From: a virus
DNA: 37,422 bases
Reading direction: 5' to 3' (one strand)
Virus record (IMG/VR): IMGVR_UViG_3300020475_000051
Location: 1 to 37,422 of that record
Shown here: piece after piece, positions 31,580-37,422 of the stretch
Layout: each line of letters starts with the position of its first letter
Numbering within the stretch: position 1 is the stretch's first letter
Program-made: the position numbers and the translations under genes
The notes under the pieces: generated by a model
Told to the model about the DNA's origin: nothing
Database searches by the model: none
What the model saw: the letters and a program-made list of their open reading frames with translations, nothing else

Positions 31580-32227
31580 TCAGAGAGTTCCAAGGAAGTT
31601 CTGGAACACCTTGAGTTTCCGTGCCTCTAGATCACGGAGCTCACTTTCGGAGATGAACTTATGGTATTTAGCAATCTTCTCCTCCTTGACAACGCCATTA
31701 ACCCAGGCCCACTCTTTACCTTCCATAATGCCATCAACGAAAGCATCAGGTGCGGAGGGGTCGGCAACGATGTCAGCAGCAGTAGCTAGCATAAAGTCGT
31801 CTCTTACGAAGGAAGTACCTTCTCTTTTATCTACAGTACCTAAACCTCTAGAAGAAACTCCAAGACGTACACCTTCATCTAATAGATTCTGTGCAATCTT
31901 ACCCATAGGTGTGCCAAGGATTCTTGCCTTACCTACGAAGTTATTACCTTCTTTGCGGAGGGAAACGATTCTGTGAGATACCCTATCTAAGTTAATAGTA
32001 GGACCATCGGGGTGACCAAGCTCACCGACAGCACGATCTCTATTGACGTGCTCTTCGATGTACTTATTTACTTCACGCTCAAGAATGTTAATAGGGTATA
32101 CCCTGTTATTACGATTCTTAAGTTCGCCTTGTAAAAAGACACCTTCAATATACTGGGATTTCTTACCGTTCTTAGTTTCAGTCAGGTAGTTAAGACCCTC
32201 AGTTAGTGTTTCCGATATCAGTTTCAT
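31580..32227 (-). CDS. 21: Prohead core protease (T4 gp21)
   Basis: This 215-aa serine protease matures the prohead. VGELGHPDGP supplies the catalytic His (H72) and GVSSRGLG supplies the catalytic Ser (S125 or S126), the His-Ser pattern of the T4 gp21/herpes assemblin-like fold. LKNRNNRVYPINILEREVNK is the typical N-terminal segment. T4 gp21 is 212 aa. Its start overlaps the small gene upstream by 29 bases. Confidence 0.95.
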   Translation of the reverse strand: MKLISETLTEGLNYLTETKNGKKSQYIEGVFLQGELKNRNNRVYPINILEREVNKYIEEHVNRDRAVGELGHPDGPTINLDRVSHRIVSLRKEGNNFVGKARILGTPMGKIAQNLLDEGVRLGVSSRGLGTVDKREGTSFVRDDFMLATAADIVADPSAPDAFVDGIMEGKEWAWVNGVVKEEKIAKYHKFISESELRDLEARKLKVFQNFLGTL

Positions 32228-32492
32228 CAGTTTTTGGTTCTGAGTTGTTTTCTGGTTCTACAGAAGATGGTGTGCCAGGGGCTTCATCATCTACTGGTGT
32301 TTCATCTGGAGCATCTGGAAGTTCCATATCTCCGAAGTATGACTTAGCTAGTACATCAGAGTATTGATCTAATGTCTCAGCCGACTTCCCATACATTAAG
32401 TTGTTGATAGCATCAACAGCAGCTGCACGGTTGCCATCAGCGATAGCATCTACAGCCGCACGTGCGGAAGTTTCTGGTGTAACTTTGTCCAT
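32199..32492 (-). CDS. Small acidic protein, probable prohead core (gp67/68-like position)
   Basis: This 97-aa protein has a helical N-terminal half (ETSARAAVDAIADGNRAAAV, DAINNLMYGKSAETLDQYSD) and an acidic, Pro-rich, disordered C-terminal half. T4 has core proteins gp67 and gp68 between genes 20 and 21, and this gene sits exactly there. That is position-based inference. Sequence gives no direct match. A late-type element lies 20 bases before the ATG. Confidence 0.65.
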   Translation of the reverse strand: MDKVTPETSARAAVDAIADGNRAAAVDAINNLMYGKSAETLDQYSDVLAKSYFGDMELPDAPDETPVDDEAPGTPSSVEPENNSEPKTDETDIGNTN

Positions 32493-32511
32493 AATATTCA
32501 GAATATATTTT

Positions 32512-32519
32512 TATTTAGC
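32512..32519 (-). promoter_or_regulatory. Late promoter at the gp20 stop (GCTAAATA)
   Basis: The minus strand reads GCTAAATA. The gp20 TAA stop (32515-32517) lies inside the element. Confidence 0.6.
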
Positions 32520-34089
32520 GTTCTAAGGAACTTGTGTCCTCAGTTGGCTGGTTTTCAGGGAGTATTGCATCAATTGGAACGATGCTTGGTATCAATCCAG
32601 AAGCACGTTCTTTCTTAATTTCTGCTTCTATCTCTAACCTTTCCGTATCAGACTGTTGTAGAATCTTCTTCTTAATATTCTCAGCACTGAAGTAGCGTCC
32701 AATGTAAGGTTCCATCTTGACAACTAAGTCAAGGCGGTTGTTCATTAGCTCCGCATCTTTCAGTTCATTGAAGTGATTATCAAAGAGATAGTCATATTGA
32801 ATATGCTCTCTCATCTCTTCCCACTCTTCGAGAGAGATAACTCTCTTTAGAACGAGTTGAGTCTTTAGAAGATCATCAAACAGAACAGAAAACTTTTTAC
32901 GCAAGCGACCGACGAACTTGGAAAATTTAAGTTCGTCACGAAGAATTTCATTACTTCTTCCGAGACTAAATCCTTTTTCTCCATCGAGTCTACTGGGGGG
33001 TAAGTTGAGCGACTTGAAAAGTTTGGTGCGGAAGTACTCCACATCCTTTAACTCACCAAGGTTTTGCCCACCAGGAAGAGTAGAGATCTCTGTGCCTCTA
33101 CCACCCTCTCTGCGTGGTAACCAGAAATCCTCAAGCATCGACATATGCTTTTTGTCATCTCTGATTTCACCAGTGTTAGCATCGTATACAAGCTTGTTAC
33201 GATACCTATTCATTACATCACGGAGGTATTGTTCCGCTTTTTGTTTTGGCAGGTTACCTACGTCAATGTAGAATATCCTACGCTCTGGAGCACGGGACAG
33301 TCTATAAATGACAAGTGCATCCTCAATCATCCTAAGTTGATTGAGTGACTTGATAGCCTTATGTAAAAATGATAGTGTAATCTTTTGGTTTAGATCCTGT
33401 AGACCAGAATCTACGTGAGCAATAGAATCCTCTGCCATACGAATGCCCTTTTGCTCAGGACCATTCATATTGAGGAATCCTTTTGGATTGTAGATGTAGT
33501 ATTCTTCGTGCTTACCGAAATCTAAATCCAGAACTGTAGGTTCTTTACCAGCTCTCTTTGCTTCATTAGGATCTTTCTTATCCCTTAGTTCTCTTACCTT
33601 CTTTATTTTAAGCGGATCGATATACCTAAGTTCTGTTATACCTAACTTGGGGTTAGCTAGATCGATTACTTTATGGTAGTGAAGTCTACCATCAATATAC
33701 CAACGACGAAATATCTCGTGAGCTCTTTGCTCGAAACCTAATAGACGCTTGCAATTTTCAAACTCTTCTCGTATCTTAGTCTTAATATTCTCTCCTACGT
33801 TCAGATTAGATAGTTCTATCTGTACAGGTGTGTCATCAAGATCAGATATAATAGCTTCATTAACTACTTCATCGATAGCCGTATCCACTTCTGGATGCAA
33901 AGCCATATCACGATAACGGCGTATCAACTGGTACTCGTTACGAGATGATGCACCGCCATCTAGGTCTACATATTGTCCAAAGTAACCACCAGCAATTGTG
34001 GTGATTGAATCATCTTGACTTGGAGGGATTGGGGATTGACCCTTCGGTCCCTCCTTTCTCTTAATAGAGAATCCAAATAATTGAGCCAT
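32515..34089 (-). CDS. 20: Portal protein (T4 gp20)
   Basis: This 524-aa dodecameric portal forms the DNA entry vertex and starts head assembly. Diagnostic wording includes ELIRRYRDMALHPEVDTAID-like QLIRRYRDMALHPEVDTAID (~53-72), RWYIDGRLHYHKVID (~128-142), YRLSRAPERRIFYIDVGNLP (~262-281) and FWLPRREGGRGTEISTLPGG. Length matches T4 gp20 (524 aa). The gene is a common marker for cyanomyoviruses. CCTAAATA lies 31 bases before the ATG. Confidence 0.97.
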   Translation of the reverse strand: MAQLFGFSIKRKEGPKGQSPIPPSQDDSITTIAGGYFGQYVDLDGGASSRNEYQLIRRYRDMALHPEVDTAIDEVVNEAIISDLDDTPVQIELSNLNVGENIKTKIREEFENCKRLLGFEQRAHEIFRRWYIDGRLHYHKVIDLANPKLGITELRYIDPLKIKKVRELRDKKDPNEAKRAGKEPTVLDLDFGKHEEYYIYNPKGFLNMNGPEQKGIRMAEDSIAHVDSGLQDLNQKITLSFLHKAIKSLNQLRMIEDALVIYRLSRAPERRIFYIDVGNLPKQKAEQYLRDVMNRYRNKLVYDANTGEIRDDKKHMSMLEDFWLPRREGGRGTEISTLPGGQNLGELKDVEYFRTKLFKSLNLPPSRLDGEKGFSLGRSNEILRDELKFSKFVGRLRKKFSVLFDDLLKTQLVLKRVISLEEWEEMREHIQYDYLFDNHFNELKDAELMNNRLDLVVKMEPYIGRYFSAENIKKKILQQSDTERLEIEAEIKKERASGLIPSIVPIDAILPENQPTEDTSSLER

Positions 34090-34120
34090 AATAAGGGTGT
34101 AATACCTTTTCCTATAAAGG

Positions 34121-34128
34121 TATTTAGG
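34121..34128 (-). promoter_or_regulatory. Late promoter before gp20 (CCTAAATA)
   Basis: The minus strand reads CCTAAATA, between the gp19 stop and the gp20 ATG. Confidence 0.6.
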
Positions 34129-34132
34129 CTAT

Positions 34133-34723
34133 CTAATTAATGCCATTATCATACTCTTCAGGATTATCACCAGCAGTCCAGTATTGAACTTGCATCTCTA
34201 CAGTGAATTCTTCTATCTGATCATTGCTATCATATGCAAGATCAATCTGTGAAATCTGAGTTGGAAAACATCCCCAGAGCTTGTAAGACTTAACATAGTT
34301 GTCCTGACGATCTTCGCCATTACGTCCTAGTTGATGTACTACAAGATCCTTTGTGTATCCTGTTCCACCACCATCAGGGTTAACCAATGCAGCAACGTTA
34401 TCTTCGTGTGCGTTGATTGCCTGTAGCCATCCTTCAAAGAGATTACGTAGTCTGAAGTTAGTATCGTTGATGATAGTAACTGACCAAGTGTCAAAGGTTC
34501 TGTCTCCAGCTACCTTAACAACTCTTCCACGGAAAGGAACATCGATAACTCCTAGGTTAGAGGCAGGAAGTGCTGCACTCTTACATAGGAATGATCCAAG
34601 TTCTCTGTCTGACTGTGATACACCTAAAGCTGCTGGCCAATCTAACTTGACCCTAAACAGATTAGGCTTGACTCCACTCCGTACTTTCGAGAGGAAGTCC
34701 TTTACATTACTTGTGACTGCCAT
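34133..34723 (-). CDS. 19: Tail tube protein (T4 gp19)
   Basis: This 196-aa protein forms the inner tail tube. Sequence features are VKDFLSKVRSGVKPNLFRVK near the start, FLCKSAALPASNLGVIDVPF (~45-64), the strand DTWSVTIINDTNFRLRNLFE (~79-98) and the closing IEEFTVEMQVQYW. This is the beta-barrel pattern of the tail tube family. It is longer than T4 gp19 (163 aa), as in other cyanophages. GCTAAATA and AGAGG precede it. Confidence 0.94.
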   Translation of the reverse strand: MAVTSNVKDFLSKVRSGVKPNLFRVKLDWPAALGVSQSDRELGSFLCKSAALPASNLGVIDVPFRGRVVKVAGDRTFDTWSVTIINDTNFRLRNLFEGWLQAINAHEDNVAALVNPDGGGTGYTKDLVVHQLGRNGEDRQDNYVKSYKLWGCFPTQISQIDLAYDSNDQIEEFTVEMQVQYWTAGDNPEEYDNGIN

Positions 34724-34746
34724 TTGCTATTGACCTCTGTAAATTT

Positions 34747-34754
34747 ATTTAGCG
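34747..34754 (-). promoter_or_regulatory. Late promoter before gp19 (GCTAAATA)
   Basis: The minus strand reads GCTAAATA in the gap after the gp18 stop, 24 bases before the gp19 ATG. Confidence 0.6.
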
Positions 34755-34765
34755 GGAGTGAATCT

Positions 34766-36949
34766 CTATCTACCTACAATCTCATCGAAACTTACGCCAG
34801 TACGGGTAGCAACGAATGTAATTGTAATAAAGTTGATAGAACGAGAAGGCTTGAGGTATATCTCAGCAACAAACTCGTTGCGATCTATGACATCGCCTGT
34901 GTTGTTTGTCTCGTCGCAGATTACGAGGTAGTCAGTTAGACCACGACGTGCTTGAATCTCACGAAGATAACCACCAACAGCGTTAGCGAAGGATGAACGT
35001 GTAACGTCATCGTTTAGATCGAAGAGAACATTCTTAGCGAGGTTCTCAACTTGCTTCTCGACAACCAAGAACAGACGACGAACATTAATTCTATCGAATG
35101 CACTAGGTGTGCTGAGTGCAGTCTTGTCTCCAAAGAGAACAGTACCACGACCCTCGAAGCTAGAAACTGGGTTTACACGTGCTTGATATAACTTGTCTCT
35201 ATCAGACTTAGCAGGTGTGTATGCTAGTTTGATTACGTTACGGATGTTACCTCTGTTAAATCCAGCTGGTGAGAACCAAGGATCTAAGTCATTAGCGGTT
35301 TGAACAGCCAAGCCAGCAATATCACCATTGCAAGGTACGTAGCGATAGGTATCATTGAATCTGTCGTAGATGTACTTCCAACCAGAATCAAACACTGCAT
35401 AAGATGTAGAAGAACCAACTCCATCAAAGAAGTCAATTACGTTATCTCTCTGTGCATCAGTGCTTGTAGCAAGTGTGCCAATGACTGCACCCTTATAAGG
35501 TGAGACGAATGCCATACAATCCTTACGTGCAGAAGCAATGTTTATACATTTCTGTGCTACGGAGATTGAATCTACTCTGGTACTTAAAAGAGGACCAGCA
35601 AGGATGAAGTCTAGATTGATTGATTCAGTGTCTGCAAATAGATCATAACCACCGTTAAGATCACCAGCAGTAACTGTATATCCGTCTAATCCACCAGCAA
35701 ATGTATAGGATTGGTATCCTAAAATTGTGTAGTTAGTACCAGATTGGATTCCGCTTCCCCAAGCAGCAGTTGTATAACCACCGTATGAACCTGTTGTGTT
35801 AGTAGTATCGTGCTTACCAAACCATAGGTAAGTAGAAGCAAAGCGAAGGATGTTAGCGTAATAGTTATCTGCACCTTCTGTAGTCTGTGAATCAGCAGAC
35901 TTAGATAAGTTTTGGAACTTCTCAAGAACTGTGTTCTTAGTACCAGAGATTGCACCAGTAGCATCTAGAACAACAATACTTAGTTCGTCATACTTAGAAC
36001 CGAAGTTAGAAGCATATGTAGATGTACCAGGTCTTGAAACAAGAGTGTTCCAGTTGATGTCTGTACCAGAAACCTTAACTGTATCCCACCACTTAGTAGA
36101 AACAGTAACGTTTACAGCAGCAAGTTCGTATACAGTAGCAGTGTCAAGATGATCAGCAGCTGTAGTACCAAACTGTCCACGATCAACTGAGAGTTGAGGA
36201 GCAGAAGCAGTATCAGTTACCTTAACGATCTCTCCACCACTAAGTTGTAGATACTCACCAGTAGCAATACCAGTAGCAGATGTAACTGTGATAGTTGCAG
36301 CAGCTGCAGCTACAGCACCGTCAAGTGTTGTGTTTGTAGCACCTGTGTTCTGAATCAGTAGATTACCAGTACCTGTTACAAGGTTACCGTTAGTTTCAAA
36401 TACTTTAAGAGCAGTACCACCAGCAGGATCTACAAATAATTTACCAGTAACACCGTTGTCTTGGTATACAGTAGTACCAGCAGCAGCAGTTGTAGCTGCA
36501 CTTACAGTTAGATCAAAGTCATAACCGTGGTCTACTACGTGAACGCTGATGTTGTTTCCATATGTACCAGCATACTTAGCGGCATAGTGGAATGACTGGG
36601 CACCATCAAAATGATTGGTAGCATAGTCTGTGTCACTTTCTATTAGTACAGCAGAAGCACTATCAGATACAGCGTTAACTAACGCAGAAGATCCGATACG
36701 TACAACCTGTAGCTGTCCACCATATGAAAGGAAGTTTGTTGCGGTGAACCAAAACTCTGCATTGCTTGAGTTTGGCTTACCAAAATATTCTAGAAGCGAT
36801 TTCTCATTGGTGATATTCACCATCTGATTTACTGGACCTCGCTCAAACGGTCCAACTAATGCTCCAACATTATCAATTGTTGAGTCTATACGAGCGTTAG
36901 TAAGGTCACGTTCCTTAATAACAACTCCAGGTGATACTTGCCCTGCCAT
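34766..36949 (-). CDS. 18: Tail sheath protein (T4 gp18) with an inserted repeat-type domain
   Basis: This 727-aa contractile sheath subunit begins with VSPGVVIKERDLTNARIDST and contains LVGPFERGPVNQMVNITNEK (~31-50), typical of gp18. Conserved C-terminal blocks are DRINVRRLFLVVEKQVENLA, LREIQARRGLTDYLVICDE and FITITFVATRTGVSFDEIVG. It is longer than T4 gp18 (659 aa). Residues ~207-276 (ATITVTSATGIATGEYLQLS and VDRGQFGTTAADHLDTATVY) resemble a small beta module seen in many marine phage structural proteins and look like an insertion on the outer surface. A late promoter and a GGAG/AGAGG site precede it. Confidence 0.97.
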   Translation of the reverse strand: MAGQVSPGVVIKERDLTNARIDSTIDNVGALVGPFERGPVNQMVNITNEKSLLEYFGKPNSSNAEFWFTATNFLSYGGQLQVVRIGSSALVNAVSDSASAVLIESDTDYATNHFDGAQSFHYAAKYAGTYGNNISVHVVDHGYDFDLTVSAATTAAAGTTVYQDNGVTGKLFVDPAGGTALKVFETNGNLVTGTGNLLIQNTGATNTTLDGAVAAAAATITVTSATGIATGEYLQLSGGEIVKVTDTASAPQLSVDRGQFGTTAADHLDTATVYELAAVNVTVSTKWWDTVKVSGTDINWNTLVSRPGTSTYASNFGSKYDELSIVVLDATGAISGTKNTVLEKFQNLSKSADSQTTEGADNYYANILRFASTYLWFGKHDTTNTTGSYGGYTTAAWGSGIQSGTNYTILGYQSYTFAGGLDGYTVTAGDLNGGYDLFADTESINLDFILAGPLLSTRVDSISVAQKCINIASARKDCMAFVSPYKGAVIGTLATSTDAQRDNVIDFFDGVGSSTSYAVFDSGWKYIYDRFNDTYRYVPCNGDIAGLAVQTANDLDPWFSPAGFNRGNIRNVIKLAYTPAKSDRDKLYQARVNPVSSFEGRGTVLFGDKTALSTPSAFDRINVRRLFLVVEKQVENLAKNVLFDLNDDVTRSSFANAVGGYLREIQARRGLTDYLVICDETNNTGDVIDRNEFVAEIYLKPSRSINFITITFVATRTGVSFDEIVGR

Positions 36950-36990
36950 TTAATTACCTCTCCGAATGAAGATCCAGATTTGTCTAAATT

Positions 36991-36998
36991 TATTTATC
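36991..36998 (-). promoter_or_regulatory. Late promoter before gp18 (GATAAATA)
   Basis: The minus strand reads GATAAATA, 41 bases before the gp18 ATG, after the stop of the zinc-finger gene. Confidence 0.65.
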
Positions 36999-37034
36999 TA
37001 AACCTAATGTTTCAGTGGGGAAACGATGCGTGAA

Positions 37035-37259
37035 CTACCAGTCAGGGTATGATTCGTTTGGTGACTTATCCTTTCTTTTCTCTCGTATTCTATTAATAGT
37101 ACAGACTTTACATTCATATGAGTAGCTAGATGCCAGTTTACCTCTAGACTTCCTAGTAAGGTAGAAGTCTTCTATCAGACTTTTCTCTTCACCACATACT
37201 CTACAACACCTTGTCTTAAAGACTAAGTGATCTACAGAGAACTCCTTATCAAATTCCAT
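37035..37259 (-). CDS. Small zinc-finger protein, like the N-terminal part of HNH-type endonucleases
   Basis: This 74-aa protein contains two CxxC pairs: CRVCGEEKSLIEDF at ~19-32 and YECKVCTINRIREKRK at ~48-63. This spacing is that of the zinc-binding domain found at the N-terminus of phage HNH or endonuclease VII-like proteins, where it is followed by a nuclease domain. Here no nuclease part follows, so it may be a stand-alone zinc finger or a truncated remnant. The ATG overlaps the TAA of the partial gene upstream (TAATG). Confidence 0.75.
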   Translation of the reverse strand: MEFDKEFSVDHLVFKTRCCRVCGEEKSLIEDFYLTRKSRGKLASSYSYECKVCTINRIREKRKDKSPNESYPDW

Positions 37260-37422
37260 TACGATACTTTACCACCTGGAAGATATCCCTCGTGATTAGG
37301 ATCACATTTCTCCACCCAATTAAATCCACTACCTTCAGGGTAAACATATTGTCCCTCATCATCAAACATACCTGAAGTGTCTGCTATCCTTGACTCCTTT
37401 GATGGGTACTTGGGATAGGGTC
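37259..37422 (-). CDS. Partial unknown protein, paralogue of the 99-aa protein at 957-1256 (C-terminal part)
   Basis: The gene runs off the right edge, so only its last 53 full codons are seen. It reads PYPKYPSKESRIADTSGMFD and continues through the acidic EGQYVYPEGSGFN block, then ends WVEKCDPNHEGYLPGGKVS. The first ~34 residues are identical to residues ~51-84 of the left-hand paralogue. The C-terminal ~19 residues diverge, with a new Cys and Gly-rich end. The stop TAA overlaps the next ATG. Its N-terminus and full size are unknown. Confidence 0.85.
   Translation of the reverse strand, partial: PYPKYPSKESRIADTSGMFDDEGQYVYPEGSGFNWVEKCDPNHEGYLPGGKVS
37326..37378. repeat. Direct repeat copy B (53 bp exact)
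   Basis: Identical to 1015-1067, about 36.3 kb away in the same orientation. It lies in the shared core of the two paralogous genes. Confidence 0.9.

Noticed and set aside
37009-37024. Hairpin GTTTC/GAAAC after the zinc-finger gene
   Set aside because: Only 5 bp with no T-tract. Too weak to call a terminator.
1-37422. Possibility that the repeat at both ends shows a circular or terminally redundant molecule
   Set aside because: The copies differ at several positions and have different downstream genes, so they are paralogues, not overlapping ends.
1-37422. tRNA genes, CRISPR arrays, insertion sequences, integrase or attachment sites
   Set aside because: None seen. The space between genes is too small and no matching signatures appear.

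Overview
The window looks like a continuous piece of a T4-like myovirus genome, most probably a marine cyanophage infecting Synechococcus or Prochlorococcus. The T4 assignment rests on recognisable sequences: gp43 polymerase, UvsX, gp41, gp44/45/62, RegA, gp46/47, gp55, UvsW, UvsY, gp3, gp18-23. The cyanobacterial host is inferred from a DUF3110-like protein (a family known mainly from cyanobacteria and plastids), a CobS-like ATPase, MazG and Hsp20, which are typical cyanomyovirus cargo. Every supported gene lies on the minus strand, so transcription runs from high to low coordinates. Genes are packed with ATGA or TAATG overlaps, and no gene-free stretch exceeds about 120 bases. I see no tRNA, CRISPR, insertion sequence or integrase.

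Layout in transcription order. 37422-28946 is the head and tail module: a partial unknown gene, a zinc-finger protein, sheath gp18, tube gp19, portal gp20, a small core-like protein, protease gp21, scaffold gp22 and capsid gp23. 28879-24997 holds a small unknown protein, gp3, UvsY, UvsW, an unknown protein, late sigma gp55 and a 59-aa gene. 25000-21995 holds gp47, the DUF3110-like protein and gp46. 21995-18195 holds two small genes, an HExxH-VWA (CobT-like) protein and a CobS/MoxR-like AAA+ ATPase. 18159-13121 holds a DUF3310-like protein, gp45, gp44, two small genes, an oxygenase-like protein, a Dam-type methylase, unknowns, gp62 and RegA. 13121-11141 holds another oxygenase-like protein, Hsp20 and two small related proteins. 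11163-5885 holds gp43, UvsX, gp41 and MazG. 5888-1 holds accessory genes: an oxygenase-like paralogue, a Cys-rich protein, a possible nuclease-like protein, a ligase-like nucleotidyltransferase, an NMNAT-like protein and four small or structural-looking proteins.

Regulation can be read from the sequence. Structural genes are preceded by TATAAATA-like elements (mostly NNTAAATA), as expected for gp55-dependent late promoters, and in two junctions the upstream stop codon lies inside the element. Sigma70-like promoters precede gp55, the CobS-like gene, a small gene at 11690 and one at 28879. Three of these are physically merged with a terminator hairpin, with the -35 box in the hairpin and TATAAT just past the T-tract. 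A fourth hairpin with an adjacent TATAAT precedes the VWA gene.

The least explained parts are the 5-kb accessory block (ligase-like, NMNAT-like and nuclease-like genes), the ATPase/VWA pair, the merged terminator-promoters, several tiny translationally coupled genes, and a near-identical gene segment present at both ends of the window.
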